Shown: positions 36,809 to 49,800, counted from the stretch's first letter. The stretch is 64,000 bases of DNA from Ziziphus jujuba (GCF_031755915.1 NC_083387.1:22570501-22634500), one strand, 5' to 3'. Notes: generated by a model from the sequence alone, not told the origin. Numbers and translations are program-made.

Positions 36809-39800
36809 TCACAGCTTTGAGACTGGTAAACCTGAGATGACAAAAAGAAATTTCAGTGAAGAGAATTCCCAATGTTGTATTATGTACTGGTCTGAGAATT
36901 ATTAATAAAAGCAATACCCAAGGCTTTGGCATTGACAATGCTAGGACATGCAGCTGGTGGTGGAGCGTTCTCATTGAGGAATGGTTCTACCCGGTTTGGA
37001 TCTGACCAAATTGGATATCCTTTGATCTTCCCCTGAAATATTTAGAGAAGTAAAGGTTTCAGTCTTTCCGGTATAGCTTTAAGCCAGAGAATAGCAGAAC
37101 AAATTATTGCTCTAGACAAAATTTGATCATGAAAAGATTTTTAATTGCATACCAGGACATTAAGAGCTGCTAGTGTTGCCATTCCTTCACGAGTCCACTG
37201 CATAAAAACCATAAGATATTGCTATTACTCTCTCAACTAAGTAACTGTGAACCTACTGCCTTGTAGTTTGATAGGATAGGACAATATTTATATTTGTAAA
37301 TTCAAAAAAATGAAAAGAAAAAAAAAAAATCCACCAAAATTACCTTCGAAGCAGAAGCTATGTGAGGTACCACTATAGCATTCTTTAGGTCAGCAAGCCC
37401 AGGTTTCATAAAAGGTTCATCCTGATGCAATTAGTTGAACTAGTTATTACATAACTTAATATAGTGTTGGTGTTTATGATCCCAATTTGAATAGAGAAGG
37501 TGTGTTCGTTTACCTCGAAGACATCAAGACCAACTCTAAACATAGGATTCTCTTTCAAATGCTCTACAAGAGCTACTTCATCAATCACAGGTCCCCTACT
37601 GCAGTTGATAAGGATTGCTTCCTACAGTGCAGATTGAATATTACTTAACAAGGAAGATATATATTTGTGCATGCTTTAGCATATTTGTTTGTCTGTGTGT
37701 GCACTTCCATATAAATCTTTACATGAGAGAAATTCATCCAAACAATCAAAATTCACCTTCTTCATCCTTGAGAGACTTTCTTTGTTGACGAGGTGATATG
37801 TGGTTTTATCCAGAATAGGGTGAAGACTTATCTAGAAAGTACATAAATAACAAACATTTAGCTTGTAGAAATGAGAAATGGAAAAAGACTCCTACCATAT
37901 CTCAAAAATTGGTTTTAGGGAGAACTGAGAAGAGATCAAGTTTGTTTGCTTACCACATCAGCTTCTCGAAGCACCTCATCCATGCTAGCTGCTCGTTTCC
38001 AAGTTACTGGCTTTTCACCATTGGCTTTTAAGAATGCCCCATAAGCTGCAATGGCATAGCAATGTGTCAGAGACAAGTTGGCATTGATTATTCTCAATAA
38101 ATTGACTTGGACATGCCTGTAACAAACTTCTCTAGCCGTGTGGCTTGGTACAGATCATAATAGATTAGATTCATCTTGAAACCTTCAACCTGTTACAGCA
38201 ATAATTTAGTCCTGTCAGTACTAATTTGTAAAGGGTACACTTGCTAAATCTTTAATCAAATGAATCACAGGTTTTGAGTACTAAGTCACTTTTAAAATTC
38301 AGCAAGGACAATTTTTTGGGGAAAAGAAATTTAAACCAACGAGACTATGAGTCACCTAAAATTTGGAGACATATAAAATAGAAAATTAAAAAAAAAAAAA
38401 AAAATTCTAGAATAGAGTTTGATCTAGTGACAATGTTCGAAAATTTCAATCAGCAAAAAGCAGCATGTGCAAATTCAAGCACTATATCTCTTATCCAAGA
38501 GTTGAGTTTAACATTTGCAACATCAAGGTTTTAGCAATACTAAATAATGCAGTGCTTCGTTCATATTGTACTTCAATAAGAAACATATTTTTAAAACTAG
38601 ATTCCACACCTTGGAATTCCCTACTCTCTTCTCTATGTTTCCCTCTTGGTAAATGATATTTACTATTAATCAACTTTCTAGTAAATGAGTCTTATCAATT
38701 TTTAGTTTCAATCAATATGTCAAGGTGCATAGAAAGTCCATGAATGTTAACACATTAAGCCATTAGCAAAATACCAACTAGAGGAAATAGTTCTTAATTT
38801 TAATTATAAATTCATACTTAGTCAATTATAACACGGATTCCGATATCATTAATTAAAGCATTAAGCATAATACCATCATTCTGGCATATGCAGATCCAAT
38901 ACGACCAGCTCCAATCACACCAACAGTCTGTCCCTTAAGCAAGTTCCCCACAAATCTGGCATAGATAGACAAAACAAGCGATTGTCACCGTATGAAGCAT
39001 TTGAAATCCATAATTCAAGAAAATCCATGTATTGTAAAGACAAATCAAGAAGTCAAATTTTTTTTTGGTTTACTGTGGTAGTCTTACAGATGAGGAAGCC
39101 ATCCATCATATAAGCCTGCTCTCATAAACTCATCCGCTTCAACTATTCTTCTTGCGGCTGCTACTGATAGTGAAGCTGCCAGCTCCGCTGTAGTTTCTGT
39201 AAGTACTCCCTAAACATATATATGAACAAAGAATTTAAGTATTGATTACAATATCTCTAACATTTTCCTCACAAACCATCATACAAATTTTCCACCTATA
39301 TGTGCATTTCTAGTGCATCATAGATCATTGGATTTGAGCAGACTTACTGAGAAACCAATTGAATTCCATTCCATGGGGACAAATGCATTGCCTAATGGTC
39401 AAATGCTCATGCATCTTCCATTCAATTACTTTCCATTATTGAAAATGTGTGAAGGCCCAATTAATGGAAATTAATCTTTTAATAACGCTGCCATTTTTAA
39501 TAAATAAATAAATAAAACGAATCTAAGCTCCAAAATGGAACTTGACTTACAGGAGTATTCCCAACAGCAACGCCATACTTGTTGGCAGCATTAACATCAA
39601 CATTGTTATAACCCACAGCCATGTTACTGAAAGCTTTGCCTCCTGCTCTGCTCAGTGCAGAAAACAAAGTCTCTCCCCAATCTTCTGTCAACTACGGAAA
39701 AACAAAAAATCAAATTCAAACAACCCCAAATTCAAACATTTACACACAAAAAAATATCATCTATAAAAAATTAATTTACCTGTCCAATAACTCCATCACA

Positions 39801-40102
39801 CCTATCTCCTATAAGAGTAACGATATCTTCAACAGAAAGTATTGTTTTCTTCTGGGTACATATCTGAACTCAACACAAATTTGAAAATTTCCATCATTTG
39901 TGCACAGCAAAACACCAAATTTTTTCCAAGAAAAAAACACTAGAGCCTAGAGTTTGAAAAAAATAAATAAATAAATTACTTCGACCCGGCAATCTTGTTC
40001 AACTAAGAGATTGATCCAGCGAGTTCCGGGCATGGATTTGGTGCTAATAACTCTGTATTTGCCATTTGGGTTCCACACCTCAATTGAAACTGGTTTAGCC
40101 AT
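36809..40102 (-). CDS. HPR1: Glycerate dehydrogenase / hydroxypyruvate reductase, peroxisomal isoform
   Basis: This enzyme reduces hydroxypyruvate to glycerate with NADH in leaf peroxisomes, a late step of photorespiration. There are thirteen exons on the minus strand: 40102-39980, 39863-39780, 39691-39551, 39209-39088, 38955-38874, 38189-38117, 38045-37954, 37831-37757, 37621-37514, 37421-37344, 37197-37153, 37032-36918 and 36831-36809. They join to 386 residues, the length of Arabidopsis HPR1. The D-2-hydroxyacid dehydrogenase fold is clear: nucleotide-binding GAGRIG at about 172-177, and catalytic R273 (NCSRGP), E302 (VFEDEP) and H320 (VPHIASASK). The C-terminus reads LGLPVSKL; the final SKL is a peroxisomal import signal and comes from a 23-base last exon. 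Intron 6 has a GC donor. Intron retention at the 3' end gives another tail (see separate entry). Confidence 0.95.
36832..36917 (-). other. HPR1: Last HPR1 intron, retention removes the peroxisomal signal
   Basis: The intron is 86 bases, from GTATTG at 36917 to CTCAG at 36832. Splicing joins GCC TTG G to GT TTA CCA GTC TCA AAG CTG TGA and yields the SKL ending. If it is kept, the frame reads GIAFINNSQTST and stops at 36880. The retained product would be 391 residues with no peroxisomal signal, so probably cytosolic. Pumpkin HPR makes two such products by alternative splicing (established knowledge). That the same happens here is inference. Confidence 0.7.
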
Positions 40103-40700
40103 TGAAGCATAGAGTAGCTCACTGGCTCAGAGTTTTCAGACTTTCAAGGACTGCTGCCAAAGTGAGACGAACTGTTTTTAAATTCCCAAGTCACCGAATT
40201 TTTTTTCTATGATATAGTGTGGTCCAGAACACCATAAAGATGTAGTCTTTCACTTGCAAGATTGGTCACACACGAAGACTGTTGACTTTTTATGCCATTG
40301 ACCAATTGATTTTGGAATCATAGAGGTTCATATGGTAGCTAATGTAGTTTATTGGATGGTGCTTGGCTTTGGAATATACAGATAGTGTGTGGGGAATGAG
40401 AGGTAGAGATGAGTTGGAGAGTGGTCTTTGGAGCTTGGAGTTCTTGGACCTCACATAATGTATAGGATAATGGATGATGTGGCAGCATACTATGGATGAC
40501 ACGTAGTACGTGTGGACCCTAATGACAATGACTCCTTTTTCGTTGGTACCACTTTTAGTATAGACAGATGGCAGAGATTCATTGTTAAGAAGGTTGTACG
40601 TGGGTCATGAGATTAGATAGGGGTACGTGGCGCTATATGGTTAAACATGTGAATTGATGGTCTTGGATGAACAGCTATTCACCACATTATCTGATCCGCA
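40103..40700 (-). promoter_or_regulatory. HPR1 promoter region with ACGT elements
   Basis: On the minus strand CTATATC at 40217-40211 is a TATA candidate about 110 bp before the ATG. Farther up, ACGT cores occur at 40501, 40508, 40598 and 40625. The first two form the near-palindrome CACGTAGTACGTG (40500-40512). ACGT cores are bZIP/bHLH sites common in light-regulated promoters. Their function here is an inference. Confidence 0.4.
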
Positions 40701-41104
40701 AGGGCTACTGTTATTGCGTTATTTTATTTATTTATTTATATTTGGTCCTAAGGGTTCTAAATCTACAAATATAAATAATTTTTGGATGTAATTTTACCAT
40801 AAAATATATATTTTGATGTGATTTTGCAGGGGGGGAAAAGCAGTGAAAAATTTTATTTAAACATTTCTAATTTTATTCTAGTTACAGTTAATTTTAAATT
40901 TTTAAAAAATTATACTCAATTAATTTATACAATTAAAATTCATAAATGTGGTTATAATAAAATTAAAAAGATTTAAATAGAATTTATCCTTTAAGAAAAA
41001 TAAAAAATAAAAAAATTCCAAAACGACCTTGGGAGCAACTCATGCTAATCGCTAGCCCATTGCCCTTGGACTAGTGAGGGATCGACGTGATTGGACCAGA
41101 ACCT
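40701..41104. other. Intergenic, AT-rich
   Basis: No gene or clear element. Poly-A/T and short direct words only. Confidence 0.5.
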
Positions 41105-41610
41105 TATATTTCATTTACAGAGTAATCATACGTCGATTCGAAGTACACCATGCAATTGTCATGGACGGTGAAAAACAGTTTGACAACCAGAGATATATAG
41201 AGAAATAGAAATGTGCCCGAAGCTTGGAATAATAACATTCTTCTCATACCAAGTACATCCTCAAGCCAATGGAGCAAGTGGGAATAGTAAACAAGATGAT
41301 AAAAGCGAACCTAAAAGCAAAGCTAGATAAGCTAAAGATTTTAAGGCTGACGAGCTCCAAAATGTCTTGTGGGCCTACAGGATACCTAGAAAACATTGCG
41401 ACTTGAGAAACCCCATTCTACCTGTCTTTTAATTCGGAGGCAGTCATACTGATGGAAGTAGGAATTCCAAGTTATCAAATTTAACATTTACCCCTTAAAA
41501 GGAAATGATAAGCTAATGCGCAATGGACCTCGATCTAGTTGGAGAGAAAAGGGCTCTTGCACTCATTCAACTCGCTGCATACCGACAATAATCAACCTGA
41601 ATTTATAACT
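41105..41610 (+). pseudogene. Ty3/gypsy integrase remnant
   Basis: Scattered plus-strand frames read RFEVHHAIVMDGEKQFDNQR, then HPQANG, then ADELQNVLWAYR, then LDLVGEKRALALIQLAAYRQ. These match, in order, the D-x-G-x-QF, HPQANGQVE, LWAYRTT and LDLLEE.RE.A..R.AAY blocks of non-chromodomain plant gypsy integrases. Many frameshifts and stops separate them, and no LTR or other domain remains next to it. Confidence 0.75.
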
Positions 41611-43015
41611 CAACGGTCAAGCCTAGGTCTTTTTTTTTTTTTTTTTTTTTTTGCTAGTGAGGTTCGAATCCAATTTATAGACTGAAATGTTGGTGTCTCT
41701 AACCATCAAAATTATCACACGATCTTAGTCAAACCTAAATTTTTTATTCTAGTATTGTACATAAAAACATGTCACATAAGTCCATGATTAGTTTTTAATT
41801 AATAACAATGGAAAAATAAAGTTGTCATACTTCAGGAATTGATTTAATATGAATTTTTTTTATTAAAATTAGCAATAATATGGATTCATAATTTTGGAAA
41901 CGAGAAAATTCAAAATCAAATCAAACTAAATTAACTTTGCAAATTGAAATTAAAGAAGATCTCAAGACAAGGAAAATGCAATGATTATGAAACCTAGAGC
42001 ATAGAATCTACCATTAGTTACTTCAATTTAATTATGAATTAAACCTATTTTACTAGCAATATTTGTTTATCAAACTTAATCCTCTAAATTATTAAAAGCT
42101 ATTTCATGCTCTTTTGAAATTATTCATATAAACATAAATGAATTCCTTTCAGATGAAAAACCTAAATTTAATGCAAATATCATCAAGCAAAGATTAAATC
42201 CATATCAATCGTAAGCAATATGCAACATGTAAATTAGCATAGAGTTTAACATGTGTCATAATGTCTTCCTATTAAAAGGCATACATGAAAATTATTGAGA
42301 TTTTAATATGTTTCTCTTCCAAATGCAAACAAAACTAAATCATTCCTAATTTTCAAATCTATGAAAACATTAAAAATACAATAACTCATAAACAAAAAAT
42401 TGTACATTGCTGGTAAACATAGATCCAAACATATGCTGTGTAAATATTAAAATAGATTACAGAGCCACTGAACGTGGAGAGTTTTTTTGCTTTGTGAAAA
42501 ATTGTGACATTTTGGGCCTTACATGTTGGCCATGTCAAACCCATGATATTTTCTGGGTAGGGGCAATGCAGTCCATTTGACAACAGTAGGTATCTGGACG
42601 AGGCTTCTTTACAATTTTGATTTAATGGGCCTGCAACCCGATTGATTAGCTTAAGTAAGCAACCATATGTAGTTATTGGACAGTTGAGCAGGCTTATATA
42701 CATATATACTGAAATGATTTAGTAATATAGCTAACTCATTTTTTATTATTATTTAGAGGTAAATTAGTAAATTATATATAGTAATATTAATTTTTTTTTA
42801 AATTATTCTTGTTTTTAAACATTAAAAATGGATTAAGGAAAAGGGAATCTTTAATAAAAGCCAATTAAATTTTTATATGGTGTTTAAATAACATTAAATT
42901 TTTTTAAAAAAATTAAAACTTAAAGCATTTTTATCATTTCCACATTTAGTTTTATATCACATAATATCTAGCATCATAAAATAAGTTAAATAGTTTATTA
43001 GATCAAAAGTCTCTT

Positions 43016-43054
<39 letters not shown>

Positions 43055-45124
43055 GTATATATAAAAAGAGAGAGAGAGAGTTTTTACGACATGATCCGTA
43101 TGCAGACGATCTGCACTGTAAAATTATTATATATATATATATATATATGTATTATATAAATTGATAAGGAAGATTTTAATATTAAACTTTGGATTTAGAA
43201 TTTGAAAGTTATTAGTCATAGTTAGTGCTAATTGAACTGTTGAGCAATTGATGAGAAAATACAAAGCATGGTGAATATAGTATTATACTAAATAATATAA
43301 ATGCTAGTATTATATTACATATAATATAATAGTTCTTAGCCAAGAATATATATATATATATATATGTATAGAGACTATAGTCAACTTTGATATAGTAAAG
43401 AATGAAATGAATGTAAAGAATAACATCTATAATTATTAAATCTATATAATTTAATGATTGAAAATTATTATCGTTCATGATCCCTCCTAGTAAATCCATT
43501 CTTATATTAAACCCCATATTATAGAATGTTTGAATTTTTCTAGTCAAAGTCCAAAGTAAATTAAGTCCAATGGAAGGAAGCCCAAGAAAACTTCCCCCCT
43601 CCCCTCTTTTTCCCCACGAATAACCAACAAAATGACATAGAAGACTATGAATAGTCATCATCACATTCATGTAAAAGAGACTTAAATTTCCATTTGCATG
43701 ATTAAAAATAATCAGTTCCATTCAATCTCAAGTAGTTTGGATAATAAGAGTCGATTGGTTATAGCTGAAAGACCATTAGTGAACCCGTTGGAATATGTTA
43801 TTAAAAAAATATATATATATATCATATTTCATACAAGAAACGCGTTACTTCAAAACCCATATGCTTGAATTTAATGAATTCCACTGCCAATGTCCCAAAA
43901 TATTCAGATTAATTCATTGTTATGGAACTAAATTTTTAGGCTCTTCAAACTGTTAAAAGCCTGTGGAAATATAGAAAATTGAATTGGAAATGAACCAAAC
44001 ATCAACCAATCTGGAAAAGAAAATCTCATTTGAAAACATCAACTAGCAACCAAAAAAAAAAAAAAGGAAAAAAAAAAAGAGAAATAACTATTTTAATAAA
44101 GCAGAACATGATTAGGTTGCGTCTGAAAATGGATATTTATTAGACTAGACAAAATCATTCATAACTTTATTTACGCAATGAATAATAAGTATAATAGAAT
44201 AACCAAAAAATATAATAAAATCAAAGTACAACAGAGAATGAAGCGCTTAGATTAGCCATGTGATTAAAAGGCTGTTGTGGAAAAAATGAGGCCTCAAGTT
44301 TTTGAAGAAGAAGTCAAAGTAACAAACCAAGGTTTAAATAGAAATTTCAGGTTCATTGCATTTGAATTTGATTGATTATCCTATGCCTCTAATTCTCAAT
44401 ATGCCTCTCACCGTATCTTTTCTTATTGAGAGACATGAAGATTCTTCCTTTTCTAGATCAATTGACAAAAAATATTGTGATTTGTCAATTTAATTAGTAT
44501 ATTAAATCTTTACGGAAACATATGGATAAGAACTTCCAAAACCAAAAGCATTCAAATTGTTATGGGCACCAAAATATTTATTTTAACTTCTTTTTTTTTA
44601 TAACCTATAAAACGATACAGCTCATTTTGCAAAATTAATTGACATATATTTTGATAAATCGGGAGATTTTTAATATAAGGTTTTATCAAATATAGACCTG
44701 AAAATTATTCAGGTGGTTATTGGCATCTAGTTGTCCCAAAGGAATTTGTTATTAAATAACGTAATATTATTGTTATGGGCTTGAATCCTCTATTTATTTT
44801 TTAAATGCTTGTTTATATTTACTTTTAAATTATAACCATTTATTTTAATTTCATCTAACATAATAGCTATTGTTGATGACACATTATTTAAATGGTACAT
44901 GGTTTTCGCATAATCATTAAAACCCAGCAATATGCAATACACATTTGAAACTTACAAACCCACAAAAAATCAAAGAACCAAAAATCAGGGATAGAGAAGG
45001 ATAAGTGTGATCAATTTGATTATAAAGGTCGATGCCATGTACAAACTTAAGAAATTTTGAATTTTCCAATTTGTGATCAAGAAAACCAAAATCTTCAGTT
45101 ACTTCTCAATTTCATATTACCATT
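41611..45124. other. Intergenic, AT-rich
   Basis: No gene supported. It holds a T run (41630-41652), (TA)n at 43022-43048, 43129-43148 and 43346-43365, and (GA)n at 43066-43081. The open frames at 42386-42703 and 43212-43721 (minus) show no family signature. Confidence 0.5.
43022..43081. repeat. (TA)n plus (GA)n compound microsatellite
   Basis: A 27-base TA run, two TATATG variants and then GAGAGAGAGAGAGAG. Confidence 0.9.
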
Positions 45125-46781
45125 TTAATGATGACAATCAATAAGTTGAAGAGTGGAGGGAATGTAATGTGTGATAAGAGAGCCAAGTGCTACTTTCTCT
45201 CTGATAAAATGATAGTCAATAGCAATGTGTTTGGTACGGGTATGGAATATAGGATTGACTGTCATATGACGGGCACTTATATTATCACAAAAGAGCTAAG
45301 GTGGTTGATGTAAAGGAATGCCCATATCACGTAAAAGGAAGGAAATCCAAGTAAGCTCAGCGGCAATGGAGGCCATGGACCTACATTCAACTTCAGCACG
45401 GGACCTCAACACAGTGGATTGTTTCTTTGAGCTCCAGGATATGCAATTTGCACCAAGATAGATACAGAAACCGGTTGTACTTCGTCTGATAGTTTGGCAG
45501 CCTGCCCAATCGGCATCACTAAAGCCATATAAATTAATAGGATTGTGTGAGAGATACCGCAAGCCATAATCAGAAGTGCCCTATAAGTATCGTAAAATAC
45601 ACTTGACAGCACGCATATGGAGTGGTGTCAGATTATTGAAATGCTGACAGACTTGATTTAGAGCAAAGGTGATGTTGAGTCTGGTAAAAGCAAGGTATTG
45701 GAGAGCCCCGACAAGACTTCTGTAAGTAGAGATATCAATTGGGCCTTCATTGGTGGGTCGAAATTTTGATTTGATGGTGGTTGGTGTTGCAATGGCAGAG
45801 CAAGTGCTCATGCCTGCACGTTGAAGAAGATCTTTGATGTATTGTTTTTTAGACAAAAAAGCACCACCTGGAAAATATTGAACTGAGATACCAAGAAAAT
45901 ATCGTAGTTTCCCGAGGTCATTAATAGCAAATTCATAACTAAGTTGCTACATGAGCTACTGAGTAAAATTGCTTGTATTGTCAGCAATTATAATATCATC
46001 AACATATATGAGAAGAATACTAATAATGGAATTGGAATGATACACAAATAAGTAAGGATCAAACTTACTACATAGAAAACCAAGATGTAAAAGAAATTGG
46101 GAAAGACAATCATACCAGGCACGAGGAGCTTATTTGAGGCTATAAATGGTTTTATACAAAAGACAAACATGTTCAGGATATTGAACATCTACAAATCCTG
46201 GTGGTTATTCCATGTAAACGGCTCCTTTGAGAGTGTTATGTAGGAAGGCATTTTTTACGTCAAGTTGATTAAGATACCAACCTTGTGATAGAGATAGAGT
46301 AAGAAGTAGTCTGATAGTAGTAGCCTTAACTATGGAACTGAAAGTATCAGAGAACTCTTGTCCAGGAATTTGAGCGAACCCTTTAGCTACTAAACAAGTT
46401 TTAAAACGATCAAGGGAACCATCATCTTTGTATTTTAGCCTATACACCCACTTAGAGCCAATCACATTGATATTAGATAGACGCGGAACTAAAGTCCAAG
46501 TGTGATTTTTATATAAAGCACTAAGTTCATCTGTCATGGCATCTACCCAACGGGAATCCTTAAGGGCAGTTTTTAAAGTTTTCGATTCAACTGGAGAAGA
46601 GTGGGTCGTAAGAAGCATGTGTGAGGCAAAAGAAGGTTCACGATGCAGCTTATGATGAGTCACCATTGGATGAGTGTTCATTGATGGTTGTGTCTACTGT
46701 TCAATTGGAATACGGACAAATAATTGGTTAGTTAAATCATTATTGGTGTGAGGAACAACAATACTTACCTCATGTGAAACA
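45125..46781 (-). pseudogene. Copia element C: RT and RNase H part, broken
   Basis: Minus-strand frames give a nearly complete RT-RNase H region: LYKNHTWTLVPR, GSKWVYRLKYKDDGSLDR, LVAKGFAQIPGQEFSDTFS, LNQLDVKNAFLHNTLKGAVYM, LIYVDDIIIADN, DLGKLRYFLGISV, GALQYLAFTRLNITFALNQV, SDADWAGCQTIRRSTTGF and SRAEVECRSMA. The order and words are RE1-like copia. Stops interrupt it (after VYME, at YSLK*AP, and after the RYL block), so it is dead. The YVDD motif survives. Its upstream half continues at 63261, beyond the inserted elements D and E. Confidence 0.9.
46777..46781. repeat. Left target-site duplication of copia element D (AAACA)
   Basis: AAACA stands directly before the TGTGAAGTCC start of the D LTR. 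The same five bases follow the 3' LTR at 63261-63265. Confidence 0.9.
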
Positions 46782-46824
46782 TGTGAAGTCCAGCCGCACC
46801 AACCACACCAACCTCACCAACCAC
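46782..46824 (+). repeat. 5' LTR of element D, first 43 bases
   Basis: TGTGAAGTCCAGCCGCACC and the next bases match the start of the 3' LTR at 62815 exactly. The last five bases, ACCAC, are the target site duplicated by the gypsy insertion. Confidence 0.95.
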
Positions 46825-49800
46825 TGTCAGGACCCGTCCAAAGTTCCCCACCGGAACCCTAGACAAGCCCTGATCCCAGGGAAACCCTACCGGACCCTTC
46901 TGTGGAAGATCCGGCAGAACCTCCCCTAAGGGATGGACTTACCACAAAATTTCCTGCACTGAAAACACACTTCTATAATTGTTCCCTTATTCCTCCCACA
47001 GTACGACGAACTGGTTCCATAAATTTCAGCACTCCAAAATAAAAATACAGTAATCCAGTGCAATACAAATACATAAGTGTCCCATACAGTATACAGAGCT
47101 TTATGAAGTACTACAAAATACAGAATACAGCAAAAGTGAACGAAATATTACAACTGCAGTAAAAGAAGAACAAGGTACTGCACGAACAAATACAGCGAGG
47201 AAGATCGAGTCCGCTCCGAGTGAACACCGACAACCTGGTACCTAGAGGAACGGAATTTAAGAGTGTGAGATGCTAATCATCTCAGTGAGCGACCCTACTA
47301 CTCTACACTATCATACCACGGTAATAGGTATATAAATAATAATTATTTGGAAATAATAATGTCTCTCAAAACCCTTACAATTCTCTCAGTTGGAAAGGTT
47401 CCCCTTTTAAAACATTTTCACAAAACCCTTTATTCATATTTCCCGAAAACCAAGACATCAATTAAATACCAGAACAGTAATATTATATTTTTAATTCCAA
47501 TACAGTTTCCAAACATTTTATTTTTAAAACACAGTTCTGAAAATCATTTGATGCACCCACTATATACCAGTGGCGCCAACAGTACCCAGCGTCCCAAGGT
47601 ACCGCCAGACAGGAGGTTATAGAAAGAAACCGGCATACGGTCGCGTGGCGTCCCACTGCGCCGCTGCTAACCTGGTGTCCCGGCCAAAGGGGGGTGGCCG
47701 CCCTCTCCGATGGCATCCACAGGACACCCTCATAATATCAACCGCGCGCTACTCACACCCACCTGCGCGCTAATCACAACCGTGTGCACACTAACCATAT
47801 CACATATACCATATCACATAATCAGAACACCAGTACGTGCACGGTGCATCTAAAAATTATAAAATCCATAAATTTAAATCATAAAACAAATTTCACATTT
47901 TTCATAAGCATAGCGGGCATAATCCATCCGCTTGAACCGGGAAATTCTCCACAATTTCCTTATAATCCATACCATAAATTCCATGATTTTCAAATCCACC
48001 AACTCCCAAATCCATCAATTCAAATATCCACATTTTTTTTTTCCAAGCATAAATAATTTCTCGAAATATCATAATCAAATCCCATAATATTTTATGGGCA
48101 TATTTCATAAAAATTGAAATCACCAACATAACCAAATATTTTCCTTGAAATATTTGAAAATCAAATCGTGCCCAATTTACCATTAAAACCACACCAATTT
48201 CAAAATCCTCAAAACCATAAAATAATTCCACATGGCATAAATTGGTGAAATACACATTTTCTTAAATCCGATAAATTCACAAATAATTCCACAATAATTC
48301 AAATAAATATTTGGCACATAGAAATTAAATTCCAAATATTTAAATCACACATTATATATTCACCAATTAAATTCCCAAAATTAATTTGAAGGTGGGTCAC
48401 TCACCTTGTGCACGTATCTCAATCAAGATCCTCCGCAGGATCGACTCCGCTACTTGCACGTGCACCTAAAACATCCACAGTACCAAAACCACAAATATTA
48501 ATATTTTATTCGGGTAATCCCCAAATGGGTACCCGAGGAGCGAACACCAAACGATAACTAAAATTTACGAATGATATACCGAATCGAAGCTCGAGTGATG
48601 CTAATCACAGATCCGGTCTTAATTTCTGATGATCGTACCCGACGGGGTCGGAATTTTATCGGGAAGCTTTTCGGGTTTCGGCTCCGCAATTCTCCCAAAC
48701 CGTCGCGAATTGGTGGAAACGGAAGTCGGATTTGGGTTCAGGAGGTCGAACACTGCGGACTGGAGCTGGCCGGAATTTTCAGGGTACTCGCCGGAACAGT
48801 ACTTTCCGGCGGCCGCCACGTCACCGGCAACCGTCGCCGGAACAGTAATTTCCGACGGTGGCCGTTTGCTGTGAAATTTTGCAGATTTGTAGATCGTGAG
48901 GAGAGCAATCCAACGGGACCGACGGTGAGCAAAACGGAGGTCGGACGGCGGAGAAATCACCGTTTGAAGATTTTCGACCCCTCGCCGGAAAACGCTCCGA
49001 TCCCGGCGCGTCGGTGGTCCGATGGTCGTGATTTTTGGTGGGTAGGCCGGACTTGAGGAGAGGATCAAGGCTGTCAGGCGCGTGTACTGTTTATAGGCCG
49101 GAATAGTGCCGATTCGCGGTGGCCGGCGGTGGAGGGGAAAAATCGCCGCCAAACTTCGGACGTCCGATCCGGGCGCGTCCGGCGGCCGTTCGCCGTGAAA
49201 TTTGGAGGTTTTGCCGGAAATGAGGTGGGCAATCTGGCTGGCCGGCGCGTGTACAGTAACTAGGCCGGAAAAACGTGAAAATGGCCGGCGGCCGGCGGGT
49301 CCTCTTTCTCTCTTTCTCTCTCCTCTCTCTCTTTCTCTCTCTTCTCTCTCTTTCTCTCTCTTCCCCGAGAGTTTTTCAAAATTAAAACCCTGTGTGACAC
49401 TGTTCATGCCACGTGGACCACTCAGAAGCTGACACGTGGCATTTCACTGTTCACGACCCAAAAACATTAAAATAATACGGTATCCGGTAAACTTCAAACG
49501 TCCATAACTTTTTAACCGGATGTCCGTTTTGAGCGTGCCGCTAGTCTGTGAACTCGTATCGACGAGTACTTTACAACCATACAAGAGTCAACTCACAATT
49601 ACATCACAAGAAAAAGTCAACTCCCGGCACCTTTTAGACAGTTTACACTTCAACTTGTTTTGCCCATAACTTTCAAACCGTAGCTCCGTTTTCGACGTGC
49701 TACTAGTCTACGAACTCAGGGCGTCATGCACTTCGCCACGGTACCCTGGTCAACTCGAAATTCCCACCGAGTCAAAAAGTCAACTTTGACCCCTTCGGTC

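Noticed and set aside
36534..36905. 123-codon plus-strand frame
   Set aside because: Antisense to the HPR1 terminal exon and 3' flank, with no family resemblance.
41637..41665. GGTTCGAATCC, a tRNA B-box-like word after a T run
   Set aside because: No A box or cloverleaf can be built around it. Such words are common in plant repeats. Not a tRNA gene.
42386..42703. 105-codon minus-strand frame
   Set aside because: No motif, AT-rich flanks and no exon partners.
43212..43721. 169-codon minus-strand frame
   Set aside because: I/Y/L-rich sequence including TA-repeat-encoded YIYIYIY, no domain and no splice or family support.
48571..49056. 161-codon plus-strand frame in the E LTR (and its copy at 56374)
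   Set aside because: Antisense to the element, in GC-rich LTR DNA where several frames are open at once, with no recognisable domain.
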